DNA of 64,000 bases from Proteus hauseri ATCC 700826 (GCF_001654965.1 NZ_LXEV01000032.1:1-64000), one strand, 5' to 3'; counted from the stretch's first letter, positions 25,402 to 33,135 are shown. Notes: generated by a model from the letters alone, not told the origin. A program made the numbers and translations.

Positions 25402-25480
25402 GAAAGTTTTCTTTCGTTAAATCATATTAAAAAGAAAGTTAAGTTTCAATTCTTTTTGATATATTAGTTTCGGAATAACT
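25402..25480. promoter_or_regulatory. Immunity operators and leftward early promoter
   Basis: The intergenic region has a strong leftward promoter, TTGAAA (25449-25444), 17 bases, TATGAT (25426-25421). Two palindromes, GAAAGTTTTCTTTC (25402-25415) and GAAAGTTAAGTTTC (25434-25447), lie over its start region and -35. A GTTTCGGAATAAC element lies 29 bases before the CI start codon. A very similar set recurs before the gene at 28600, so these are probably CI/Cro operators. Confidence 0.75.
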
Positions 25481-25495
25481 TTTTGAGGCGAAAAA

Positions 25496-26164
25496 ATGAG
25501 TACATTTGGAGAAAGATTGCTTGAGCGGCGAACTGAGCTGGGTATGTCGCAAGATGACCTTGCAAAATTAACAGGTGTGTCGAGAGTAACAATTAGTAAA
25601 ATTGAACTCGGTGAATCTCAAGACACAAGATCAGCAAATCTTTTCAAGATTGCAGCAGCGATGAAATGTTCACCAAAATGGTTACTTCATGGGAAAGAAC
25701 CAAAGCAGGAAGTTACTGAGCAATTTGATAGAAATGTATCAAACCCAAGGCCATACAAACCGTCCCCCAAATATCCAGTATTGAGCATGGTTCAAGCAGG
25801 GAATTGGAATGAGGCTTGCGAGCCATATACACTAGATCAAATAGATGAATGGTATGAATCAGAGGTCAAAGTACATGGCTCTGCATTCTGGCTACGGGTG
25901 GAGGGCGATTCAATGACTGCCCCTATTGGGATTAGTATTCCTGAAGGCTCGCTTGTGCTTGTTGATACAGGTAGAGAACCTATAAATGGAAGCTTAGTGA
26001 TTGCTAAACTGACTGATACCAATGAAGCTACTTTTAAAAAACTAGTAATAGATGGAAGTAGTCATTTTCTCAAGGGTTTAAACCCAGCATGGCCAATGAT
26101 ATCGATTAATGGTAATTGTAAAATTATCGGCGTCGTGGTTCAAATGATGATGCGTTTCGTATGA
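25496..26164 (+). CDS. CI-like prophage repressor with S24 self-cleavage domain
   Basis: This 222-aa protein has an N-terminal XRE helix-turn-helix (about residues 5-60, MSQDDLAKLTGVSRVTISKI). A linker and a LexA/S24 peptidase domain follow: the Ala101-Gly102 scissile bond (VQAGNW), Ser139 in EGDSM and Lys181 in TFKKL. RecA filaments should trigger cleavage and prophage induction. The gene diverges from the replication operon across palindromic operators. A terminator follows, then the LexA-box-controlled ATPase-nuclease gene. Confidence 0.96.
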   Translation: MSTFGERLLERRTELGMSQDDLAKLTGVSRVTISKIELGESQDTRSANLFKIAAAMKCSPKWLLHGKEPKQEVTEQFDRNVSNPRPYKPSPKYPVLSMVQAGNWNEACEPYTLDQIDEWYESEVKVHGSAFWLRVEGDSMTAPIGISIPEGSLVLVDTGREPINGSLVIAKLTDTNEATFKKLVIDGSSHFLKGLNPAWPMISINGNCKIIGVVVQMMMRFV

Positions 26165-26218
26165 TACATTGAACTTTCAAAACAAACTGCTGTATTTGAT
26201 TCTTATCGCTCAAACTCA

Positions 26219-26246
26219 GGGCATCCGTGCCCTTTGTTCGTTTTTT
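26219..26246 (+). terminator. Terminator after the CI gene
   Basis: GGGCA/TGCCC (26219-26223 with 26228-26232), with a 4-base loop, is followed by TTTGTTCGTTTTTT. It separates the repressor transcript from the next gene. Confidence 0.75.
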
Positions 26247-26313
26247 GAAAGCTACAATCCCAACCTTGTCCGAAGATATCCGAATTACTAAAAGAATCCT
26301 TGCAAGACTTCTC

Positions 26314-26357
26314 TTGAGCTCCCTAAAAAACAAGATATACTGTTTTTATATACAGTG
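26314..26357 (+). promoter_or_regulatory. Promoter with LexA (SOS) box for the ATPase-nuclease gene
   Basis: A LexA box TACTGTTTTTATATACAGTG at 26338-26357 has the full CTGT-N8-ACAG core (26340-26355). It overlaps a -10 element TATACT (26336-26341) with TTGAGC (26314-26319) 16 bases upstream. The box is well placed to block this promoter, so induction by DNA damage is expected. It is 92-111 bases before the preferred ATG at 26449. Confidence 0.88.
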
Positions 26358-26448
26358 TTTATTCCCTGTGTAAATTAACAGATAACATAAATAGGTCCAA
26401 ACTGCTATGATCAAAAAAATTGTCAACTTTTTACTGAAAGGTTATAGC

Positions 26449-28428
26449 ATGGAACCTATTGATATAAAGGCTCATCCTGACCTACTGGAAAAAATATCTA
26501 AAGAAACGCCAGTAAAGGCATTGGCGGAACTAATTTGGAATGGGTTTGATGCTAAGGCTAAAAATGTCCATGTAAAAATTTATAATAATGACTTGGGTTC
26601 TATAGACTCAATAGAGGTAATGGATACTGGTGATGGTATCGTTTTTGAGAAGCTAGACGATCTATTTGGTGACCTTGGCGGTTCGTGGAAAAAAAGTGCA
26701 AAAAAATCAGGGGAAGATTATCTACATGGAGAAAATGGGCAGGGTAGATTTAAGTCTTTTTCATTGGGAGGGCTTGTTGAGTGGGATACCAATTATATAG
26801 ATGGTGACGACAGTTATAACTATAAAATTAAGTCAGATGTTAATGAGTTGCTCAGAGCGCATAAAACTGAAAAAACTAAAAATAAAGTAAAGAAGAAAGG
26901 GACTACGGTCACAATTAGCAATGTAACTAAAGAAGCAAGCATATTAAACACCGAGATTAAGGTGAAGCTTGCTGAAATATTTTGCATGTATTTATCAAAG
27001 TATAAAGATAAAAAGCTATTTTTTAAGGATGAAGAAATAACGCCTGATTTGGTACAAAAAAGTGTTAAAAAAATCAATATGGGCGATGTCTATGTTAGTG
27101 AAGATTTGACAATAGAGTTAGTAATAAACATAGTTGAATGGAAGGAAAGCATAAAATCCTGCAAGCAGGTAAATTATTGTAATAAAAATGGATTTACTCT
27201 ATACGAAGAAAAAATAACTAAAAAATTACCTGCCGTAATCTCTAATTTTACAGTGTTTGCAGAGTCTGACTATTTTGATGAATGCAAAGACAATGGCACG
27301 CTACAAGAAATAGATCTGTCAGATGAGCTTACGGCAATAAGAAGAATCATTACAGATAAAACTTTAGATTATTTTTTAGAGTTAAAGTCCATAGAAAGAA
27401 GTAAAGTTGTTAGCTCTTGGGTTGATGAAAACATATATCCATATGAAAACGTTAATACTTTCAATCCTGTCCTAGAGGCTGAAAAAAAAGTATTCGATAT
27501 ATTGGCAGTAAATGTTCAGACGTATTTAAAAAAGTTTGAAAAATCGGATAATAAAACTAAAAAATTTACTTTTAAGTTATTGAAGCAGGCTCTTGAATCT
27601 AATCCAGAGTCAGTCCAGAAGATAGTTAATGATGTTTTGGAATTATCCCAAGAAGAGCAGGACGATTTAGCTAACCTACTAGAAAAAACTACATTTTCAT
27701 CTATTATTAGCGCTTCAAAATCTGTTACAGATAGGCTTGATTTTATTCATGGTTTGAGGCAACTAGTCTTTGATAAGGAATCAAAGAAGGCCCTACTGGA
27801 AAGAGATCAGCTGCATAAGATCTTAGAAAAAGAAGCTTGGATATTTAGAGAGGACTTTTACCTAACTGGTAGTGAAGAAACTTTAAATGAAGTTCTTAAA
27901 AAGCACATGCAAAAGTTAGGAAAGCGGTCCGATGATGAGAGCGAGCCAGTAACTCGTCCTGATGGCTCTACTGGAAGAATAGATTTGATGCTGAGTAAAA
28001 CTAGACAGCCGAGTGAGGGTAAAATTGAGCACTTAGTTGTTGAAATAAAGCGTCCATCACAAAAAATAAATGCCGAAATAATATCTCAAATAAAAAGCTA
28101 TGCATTTGCTGTTTCATCGGATGAAAGATTTGACAAAACAAATACTAGATGGACTTTTATAGCTGTTTCAAATGAAATGGATAGTTTTGCATTAGAAGAA
28201 ATCGACCAAACGAACAGGGCTAGAGGTTTGATTTATGAAAAAGATAACCTATCAGTGTGGATTTATACTTGGTCTGAAATAATTCAGGCAGCACAAGCAA
28301 GGCTACATTTTTTCCAAAAACAACTAGGGTATGAAGCAAGCAGAACGACAGCTACAGATTACCTAGAAGAAAAATATAGAAAATTCATACCAGAAAATAT
28401 TAATTATAGGGAATCTGAAGCAATCTAA
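26449..28428 (+). CDS. GHKL ATPase fused to a Shedu-like (DUF4263) nuclease
   Basis: The 659-aa protein starts with a Bergerat-fold GHKL ATPase: N box AELIWNGFDA (Glu27, Asn31), G1 box DTGDG (59-63), G2 box GENGQGRF (94-101) and GTTVTISN (151-158), as in MutL/Hsp90/MORC proteins. After a helical middle (350-450), the C-terminus has the Shedu-type pattern: LEKEAWIFREDF (459-470), then GRIDLML (Asp512), VVEIKRP (Glu532, Lys534) and QIKSY (Gln547), a PD-(D/E)xK nuclease core. A start at 26407 is possible, but 26449 has GAAAGG at good spacing. It is AT-rich, is flanked by terminators, has its own SOS promoter, and occupies the lambda rexAB position. A defence or exclusion role is inferred. Confidence 0.85.
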   Translation: MEPIDIKAHPDLLEKISKETPVKALAELIWNGFDAKAKNVHVKIYNNDLGSIDSIEVMDTGDGIVFEKLDDLFGDLGGSWKKSAKKSGEDYLHGENGQGRFKSFSLGGLVEWDTNYIDGDDSYNYKIKSDVNELLRAHKTEKTKNKVKKKGTTVTISNVTKEASILNTEIKVKLAEIFCMYLSKYKDKKLFFKDEEITPDLVQKSVKKINMGDVYVSEDLTIELVINIVEWKESIKSCKQVNYCNKNGFTLYEEKITKKLPAVISNFTVFAESDYFDECKDNGTLQEIDLSDELTAIRRIITDKTLDYFLELKSIERSKVVSSWVDENIYPYENVNTFNPVLEAEKKVFDILAVNVQTYLKKFEKSDNKTKKFTFKLLKQALESNPESVQKIVNDVLELSQEEQDDLANLLEKTTFSSIISASKSVTDRLDFIHGLRQLVFDKESKKALLERDQLHKILEKEAWIFREDFYLTGSEETLNEVLKKHMQKLGKRSDDESEPVTRPDGSTGRIDLMLSKTRQPSEGKIEHLVVEIKRPSQKINAEIISQIKSYAFAVSSDERFDKTNTRWTFIAVSNEMDSFALEEIDQTNRARGLIYEKDNLSVWIYTWSEIIQAAQARLHFFQKQLGYEASRTTATDYLEEKYRKFIPENINYRESEAI

Positions 28429-28450
28429 ATCGGATGATGAGATGAAAACT

Positions 28451-28473
28451 AACCCACTCCGGTGGGTTTTTTG
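28451..28473 (+). terminator. Terminator after the ATPase-nuclease gene
   Basis: AACCCAC/GTGGGTT (28451-28457 with 28462-28468), with loop TCCG, is followed by a T run. It isolates the gene from the rightward early operon. Confidence 0.85.
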
Positions 28474-28515
28474 TTGTCTGCAACTATCGAATTTCTTTCC
28501 TACCTTTATTCACCC

Positions 28516-28585
28516 GAAACTTTTCTTTCATTTCTCTATTGACACAAAACCCAGCTTTTTGTAACCTAGGTTTCGAAAGGTAATT
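28516..28585 (+). promoter_or_regulatory. Rightward early promoter and operators
   Basis: TTGACA (28539-28544), 17 bases, TAACCT (28562-28567) forms a strong sigma-70-type promoter. Upstream is GAAACTTTTCTTTC (28516-28529), one base different from the operator at 25402. Over the start is GTTTCGAAAGGTAA, whose GTTTCG lies 29-30 bases before the start codon, as near CI. Both sites are probably bound by CI. Confidence 0.75.
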
Positions 28586-28599
28586 ATTGAGGGCGTGTC

Positions 28600-29052
28600 A
28601 TGATCCAGATTATTGATGAATCAAAATTGTTACGAACAAATTCACAGGTGCAAACTCTGCTTGGCTGTGCGCTTGAGTCAAGCTCATCAAGTGAAGTTCA
28701 ATCACTGATAGAAATGGCGATAGAGAAAAGTAAGACAATTAACTCTATTATCGAAAATAAGCCTGAATCTGACCAGCAACCAAAGACTCTAGCGATAGAA
28801 ACTCTCGCTACTTGCAACTCATTTGCAGAACGTTTACGTCTAGCACTTGCTTACTCCGGAATGACTCAGATTGAATTAGCAAAAAAAATAGGCGTATCGC
28901 AAAGCACAATTAGTCAGGTGATAAACGGAAAGGTATCAGGGGTGTGTCGCACTAGCGTAATAGCCAAAGCATTAGGTATTGATCGTAACTGGTTGGCTTA
29001 CGGAGAAGGTGAAATGACAAATTTTTGTACCCCAAAAACAGAGGAATTATAA
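28600..29052 (+). CDS. XRE helix-turn-helix regulator with N-terminal helical extension (Cro-like)
   Basis: This 150-aa protein is the first gene of the rightward early operon. Residues 1-55 form an Ser/Glu-rich helical hairpin (VQTLLGCALESSSSSEVQSL), and residues 75-140 are a clear XRE domain (YSGMTQIELAKKIGVSQSTI, DRNWLAYGEGEM). There is no peptidase domain, so it is more Cro-like than CI-like. The N-terminal extension resembles small proteins encoded just downstream, which suggests a fusion. It may counteract CI to favour lytic growth. Confidence 0.85.
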   Translation: MIQIIDESKLLRTNSQVQTLLGCALESSSSSEVQSLIEMAIEKSKTINSIIENKPESDQQPKTLAIETLATCNSFAERLRLALAYSGMTQIELAKKIGVSQSTISQVINGKVSGVCRTSVIAKALGIDRNWLAYGEGEMTNFCTPKTEEL

Positions 29053-29053
29053 G

Positions 29054-29260
29054 ATGACCATTTTACATTCTACTGCAATAGCTGATTTACCGAAACCTGA
29101 CATAAATACAGGAGTAATGTTACCTATGTTCTTGTTTCGTTTTTGGACTAAAACAGAGCATCCAGAGAAAAAAGAAGTTATGGCCACCAGCGCTGAACAA
29201 GCTAAAGAATTACTCGGTGGTAATGTTGTTTTCTCTGCTCAATTTCCTTGCGAGGCTTAA
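29054..29260 (+). CDS. Small protein, possibly host cell-division inhibitor Icd-like
   Basis: This 68-aa protein has a pattern seen in Icd-like early proteins of P1/P4-type phages: a short variable N-terminus, a strand FLFRFW, then VMATSAEQAKELLGGN, and a final strand ending FSAQFPCEA. A GAGG site lies before the ATG, overlapping the preceding stop. Whether it inhibits division is unproven; the similarity is short. Confidence 0.5.
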   Translation: MTILHSTAIADLPKPDINTGVMLPMFLFRFWTKTEHPEKKEVMATSAEQAKELLGGNVVFSAQFPCEA

Positions 29261-29262
29261 TT

Positions 29263-29481
29263 ATGGCTCACGAACTCAACTTAGAAGCTGTTGCAAAAAA
29301 AAGTGACCAACTAAACGCCCTTTTATTCCAGCTCAATGCTGAACGTATATCGGGTCAACCTGAAATAGAAAGTTTAATCGGATTGGCTTACGAATTATCA
29401 GGTGACATCTCGATCTGGTTAATCGAAGAAAATGCACAGAGAGATAATGATCATGACAAAAGAAATAATTACTGTAGATAG
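29263..29481 (+). CDS. Small helical early protein
   Basis: The ATG at 29263 (MAHELNLEAVAKKSDQLNAL) is preceded by GAGG and is preferred over one five codons upstream. The 72-aa protein is an acidic helical hairpin containing PEIESLIGLAYELSGDIS. The same spacing of hydrophobic residues appears in the N-terminus of the HTH gene and in the following small gene. Its function is unknown. Confidence 0.65.
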   Translation: MAHELNLEAVAKKSDQLNALLFQLNAERISGQPEIESLIGLAYELSGDISIWLIEENAQRDNDHDKRNNYCR

Positions 29482-29629
29482 CGGGAAAATGCTAGATACA
29501 TTACATCGAGTAAAAGCATTCTTAATTTCAGCTCAGTTTCTTTCTCGTAATAGCGAAGAGCAAGCGATTCAACTTAGCTTGTTATCTCAAGCAGAAGATG
29601 AAATTAATGAGGTTTTAAATGATGAATAA
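29453..29629 (+). CDS. Small helical early protein
   Basis: This 58-aa frame starts at MTKEIITVDSGKML and overlaps the end of the previous gene by 29 bases. It is predicted to be two helices (LHRVKAFLISAQFLSR and QLSLLSQAEDEINEVL). It shares the helical-hairpin pattern of its neighbours. An in-frame ATG seven codons upstream has no better site. Its function is unknown. Confidence 0.55.
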   Translation: MTKEIITVDSGKMLDTLHRVKAFLISAQFLSRNSEEQAIQLSLLSQAEDEINEVLNDE

Positions 29630-30020
29630 CACTAAATTAAAAGAATCTGCCTGTGATGAATTACTTTATGCAACTTCTATTTTAAATCTCATTATCAACG
29701 ATAACGTAACACCTAGCGATAATATGTTTAATGCGATTGAATCTGCAGTAGCCAATATAGAAAGAGCTAAAGAAAATGTATCAAGCATTAATACTGACAA
29801 ATCACCAAAGCCTATCGGTGAAATTAAAATCAGTAATAACGATACAATTGAAACGGCTGTCGGGTGTATTTTAAACACATTAGAAACTGCAATTAATTTA
29901 AAAGTAGCTGAAGAAAGCGGTCATATTAAAAATTACGATATTCAAATTACAAATTTAATCCAGTCAGCAAAATTAAATTTAGAAACTATTTATAAAAAAG
30001 TAAGCTTCACGGAGGCCTAA
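29622..30020 (+). CDS. Hypothetical early protein with two helical hairpins
   Basis: This protein of about 132 aa starts within the last codons of the preceding gene. It contains two similar halves (LLYATSILNLIINDNVTPSD then AIESAVANIERAKENV; CILNTLETAINLKVAE then IQSAKLNLETIYKKV) joined by a polar linker. This suggests internal duplication of the helical-hairpin module. No catalytic residues are recognisable. Its stop overlaps the next ATG (TAATG). Confidence 0.65.
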   Translation: MNNTKLKESACDELLYATSILNLIINDNVTPSDNMFNAIESAVANIERAKENVSSINTDKSPKPIGEIKISNNDTIETAVGCILNTLETAINLKVAEESGHIKNYDIQITNLIQSAKLNLETIYKKVSFTEA

Positions 30021-30319
30021 TGAATATCGATGAATTAATTACCCTTCCTGATTTAAACAAATTATCGGGAAAAGAAATAGGTAATTTAAGAGCTAATTTA
30101 GAATTAGCTATTGACTCACTCATTACAGGAATGAAGATATTCGGCGATTTTATGTTTTGGGCTGATGCTAATGAAAATTATCCCGATGGTAAAGATCATC
30201 TTGGTGATGTGGGATTATTTTTAAGCCAAGTGTCATTATTGATATCAATATTAAATGACAAACTTGGTGGAGTTGAATACGAAATATCAAATCGAAAAAT
30301 AAAAGGAACACGGGAATGA
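30020..30319 (+). CDS. Hypothetical early phage protein
   Basis: This 99-aa helical protein (MNIDELITLPDLNKLSGKEI) has a central aromatic stretch (FGDFMFWADANENYPDGKDH) and a hydrophobic helix (LFLSQVSLLISILNDKL). It is coupled to the genes on both sides by overlaps of one and four bases. It is not recognised. The hydrophobic helix is amphipathic rather than a clear membrane span. Confidence 0.65.
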   Translation: MNIDELITLPDLNKLSGKEIGNLRANLELAIDSLITGMKIFGDFMFWADANENYPDGKDHLGDVGLFLSQVSLLISILNDKLGGVEYEISNRKIKGTRE

Positions 30320-30738
30320 ATAACCAACACGAAGCTATTGAGAAAGCAACTGATAATCAAATTACTATTGCTATGCGCCCTGTTTATATTATCGCAGGTG
30401 CTAATCGTGCTTACTTGAGTGAACGTTCAGCATTAAACAAGCTAGCCAACATTCTCACTGAGTGTGAATTCCATAAAGAAGGCATTGAGACTAATTATCA
30501 AGGTGAACGATGCGAACTTGAAAATGGCACAATCGCTTTCAAGCGTGGCGAGCCTACCGAACACTTTATGGAACGCAAGGAAGCTAAACTAACCGAACTC
30601 CAAGAGCGATTAAAGCAGGAACGTAATATTGAACGATTGCAAAAAGAATATGCCAAAGCTGTCGCTAAATATGATGATGCAGAAAAAGAAGCTGATAGAT
30701 TATATTACGAATTAAATAATGCTTTAACCAATAAATAA
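30316..30738 (+). CDS. Hypothetical early protein with coiled coil
   Basis: This 140-aa protein has an N-terminal mixed domain (ITIAMRPVYIIAGANRAYLS) with two Cys, followed by a long charged coiled coil from about residue 90 to the end (ERLKQERNIERLQKEYAKAV). It overlaps the previous gene by four bases and ends the first block of the early operon; a 74-base gap follows. No family is recognised. Confidence 0.65.
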   Translation: MNNQHEAIEKATDNQITIAMRPVYIIAGANRAYLSERSALNKLANILTECEFHKEGIETNYQGERCELENGTIAFKRGEPTEHFMERKEAKLTELQERLKQERNIERLQKEYAKAVAKYDDAEKEADRLYYELNNALTNK

Positions 30739-30812
30739 AATATCCACTACATAAAAATTAATTATAGCGTTCATGCTAGGGATTGCTGCGCTCTGAATCA
30801 GGAGTAAGCAAC

Positions 30813-31166
30813 ATGGATAAAGTTAATTTACTTGAGGTAAGAAGAAAGCGTTTTATCAACTCAGTGCTTATTTACATTAAACAAAATGGAAAGAAAGCTG
30901 AGTTTAAATCAAAGGTAAATAGTAAAACTGTTATTACAGAAATTAACTTTGAAAATTTAAATAATTTCTTCCGTGATATCTATGAAGAAAAAGATTGTCG
31001 ACAACGTTGTAAGTGGAGTGATAAAGATATCTATAACACCTATGAGCGTTTATATAAATCTAACGGCTCTATTTCTGAAATGGGTAAATTCATGATTGAT
31101 TATATCGTTGAGTATTTACCTCCTTACTTAAATGGAGAGGAATATAAATATCATGACGTATTCTGA
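30813..31166 (+). CDS. Hypothetical early phage protein
   Basis: I start the gene at the ATG at 30813 (MDKVNLLEVRRKRFINSVLI), which has AGGAG nine bases upstream, rather than at 30783. The 117-aa product is Lys-rich, with an aromatic core (NNFFRDIYEEKDCRQRCKW) and a Tyr-rich C-terminus. Its 3' end overlaps the next gene. Its function is unknown; the basic character allows nucleic acid binding. Confidence 0.6.
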   Translation: MDKVNLLEVRRKRFINSVLIYIKQNGKKAEFKSKVNSKTVITEINFENLNNFFRDIYEEKDCRQRCKWSDKDIYNTYERLYKSNGSISEMGKFMIDYIVEYLPPYLNGEEYKYHDVF

Positions 31167-31359
31167 ATTCATGAAAAAAGGTAAGCAATTAGAGGGGAAA
31201 GGATTTTATAGACGCGCACTAGAGCAATATAACCAAGCTTTTATTATCGCAGATCCACCAGCTAAAGGCGCAATGAGTTATCAACAAAAAATAAGTAATC
31301 AATCATCTAAGCGTTGTTTAGATAAAGCCAAAATTAAAATACCGGGTGGCATGTTATGA
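31153..31359 (+). CDS. PerC-like small regulator
   Basis: The start at 31153 (MTYSEFMKKGKQLEGKGFYR) has a GAGAGG site upstream. The 68-aa protein contains the LEGKGFYRRALEQYNQAF motif and a later SSKRCLDKA, similar to the PerC family of phage and enterobacterial transcriptional activators (LExxGxYRRA...RRxxCL). A regulatory role is plausible but unproven. Confidence 0.5.
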   Translation: MTYSEFMKKGKQLEGKGFYRRALEQYNQAFIIADPPAKGAMSYQQKISNQSSKRCLDKAKIKIPGGML

Positions 31360-31832
31360 ATAGTAAAAAAATGACAACAAATGAAATCATCGAATATTTA
31401 AAAGAAAAAGGTTTCCCTGCTTCCTTATTAGATAAAGAAGCTATTAAGTCAAATCGTAAATTAACACCAGAAGAAAAAGAGATATTTGTTAAGCACATTG
31501 TTGATAATTTAAGAACGATTGTAGCAAATAAATATTTAATCTCCTGTGTAACGCGATTCGGTCCTGGTCTTAATGAGCAGTTTTCATTTAGACACAAAAA
31601 TATTGTTGTCGATTTGGATTTAAAAATTATCGAGAAGCTACTCATTGTAAAAGTTGAGTCAGTCATTCTCGATCAGTCAGGCGATGGCGTATTCGCCCTG
31701 TTCCGTTTTTACGAAGGTAACAAAGCAAAAGGCGAAGAAGGTGATAAATGGATGCAAGACATGCTTGATCAACTACTCATCAATAGCGCCACTTTGCTTA
31801 TCTCACAAGGTAAAAGTCAATTAATACACTAA
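31356..31832 (+). CDS. Hypothetical early phage protein
   Basis: This 158-aa protein overlaps the PerC-like gene by four bases. It has an N-terminal short helical repeat (NEIIEYLKEKGFPASLLDKE) and a beta-rich middle (HKNIVVDLDLKIIEKLLIVK, SVILDQSGDGVFALFRFYEG). The first 30 residues resemble an arm or linker. No motif is recognised, and no signal or membrane segment is present. Confidence 0.65.
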   Translation: MNSKKMTTNEIIEYLKEKGFPASLLDKEAIKSNRKLTPEEKEIFVKHIVDNLRTIVANKYLISCVTRFGPGLNEQFSFRHKNIVVDLDLKIIEKLLIVKVESVILDQSGDGVFALFRFYEGNKAKGEEGDKWMQDMLDQLLINSATLLISQGKSQLIH

Positions 31833-31843
31833 GGATAGTCAAT

Positions 31844-32530
31844 ATGAATAATTTAATTAGCACCAATGCGTCAATGACCTCTAAAGAGATCGCCGAATTA
31901 GTTGGTAGCCGTGAAGATAGTGTTAAAAGAACTATCGAACGGTTGGCAGAGAAAAATGTTATATCCGAACCACCAACGGTGGATGGGATTAAAGCAGCAA
32001 ACGGAACCACTCCACTACATTATGTTTTCACAGGTGAAAAAGGTAAACGAGACAGTATAATTGTCGTTGCGCAACTGTCCCCAGAGTTTACAGCTCGGTT
32101 AGTTGATCGCTGGAAAGAACTTGAAGATGAACGAGTCAAACCAAAATCACAAGCAGAAATTATTGCTGCTATGGCGCTGGCTAACTTAGAAAGCGAACGC
32201 CGTATATCTCATGTAGAGCAAAAAGTTGAACAAGTGAATGAAGTCGTTGAGCAAATAAAACAAGGAACGATCCCTGTAGGTTGGATTGGGTACTCTCTGG
32301 CGAGAACTAAATCAGGTATGACGGTGGATAAATGCAAAACACTCACCAAACAGTTCAATGTTCGCAAAAATAAAATAACTATTCTTACGCCCGAAGGTAT
32401 GCCTAGGCCTATGGCCATTATTCATGAAGCTGATTTTATATCTGCATTCAAGGCAATGATGAGTGAAGCCGAAAAACGTGGCACTCGCTGGCATCATCCT
32501 AAAATGGGATTGTTTCAGGCAATTGGCTAG
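31844..32530 (+). CDS. Rha-family / antirepressor-like regulator
   Basis: This 228-aa protein has an N-terminal Rha-type winged-helix region (MTSKEIAELVGSREDSVKRT, then LTARLVDRWKELE-like), a coiled-coil linker (ESERRISHVEQKVEQVNEVV) and a C-terminal domain of antirepressor type (GWIGYSLARTKSGMTVDKCK). Rha and related antirepressors influence the lysis-lysogeny choice. A clear ribosome binding site (AAGGA) lies 10 bases upstream. Confidence 0.75.
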   Translation: MNNLISTNASMTSKEIAELVGSREDSVKRTIERLAEKNVISEPPTVDGIKAANGTTPLHYVFTGEKGKRDSIIVVAQLSPEFTARLVDRWKELEDERVKPKSQAEIIAAMALANLESERRISHVEQKVEQVNEVVEQIKQGTIPVGWIGYSLARTKSGMTVDKCKTLTKQFNVRKNKITILTPEGMPRPMAIIHEADFISAFKAMMSEAEKRGTRWHHPKMGLFQAIG

Positions 32531-32541
32531 GAGGGTAAATA

Positions 32542-33123
32542 ATGGCTTATTTTACTGATACTAGTAATGGCGTTATTTCTGATGATGGTGCTTTAATATC
32601 TTACTCTGAAGCTGTAACAGCCCTTGAATCAGGTCAATACGATAAAGAGTTATTGAAAGGTTTATATTTAGCCGCTGCAGTCATGGGTAAGTTAGCTGAT
32701 GAACCTGAAACATTAACACCTGAACAGAGAATTTCTGTCTGGCGCTGGGTGGTAGCAACTTGCTTTATTCGTGAACTACAAGAAAAGAATGGCACCACTG
32801 AAATTCGTAATGAAGAAGGCGGTGTTGATCTTGCCACTATTTACAGTAACGGAGAAAACGCTTTAACCATTTACCCAGCTTCTTTGCGCCTTTGTCTTGC
32901 AAGCCATTTTGAAAGCATTCTTATCGAAGAGTTAGGGGGTATCTATAAAGATTATTGTCCTGACTTCATCATAAAAGCCTATATCGGCTTTCTGGACATC
33001 TCCCTTGAACATGGTCCTCGCCTATCAGAAAAAGGACGTGAAGGGCTCTGTATTCTTCATGATGATTATATTCGCGAGTTAGAAGCTAATAACGGATTTC
33101 TAGCTATGCCAACTATGCACTAA
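32542..33123 (+). CDS. Hypothetical early phage protein
   Basis: This 193-aa acidic protein is encoded right after the Rha-like gene, with a GGAGGG site before its ATG. It has a Trp/Arg patch (QRISVWRWVVATCFIRELQE) and long helices in the C-terminal half (HFESILIEELGGIYKDYCPD). No family is recognised. The absence of signal or membrane segments points to a cytosolic protein. Confidence 0.65.
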   Translation: MAYFTDTSNGVISDDGALISYSEAVTALESGQYDKELLKGLYLAAAVMGKLADEPETLTPEQRISVWRWVVATCFIRELQEKNGTTEIRNEEGGVDLATIYSNGENALTIYPASLRLCLASHFESILIEELGGIYKDYCPDFIIKAYIGFLDISLEHGPRLSEKGREGLCILHDDYIRELEANNGFLAMPTMH

Positions 33124-33135
33124 GGACGGTAAAAA

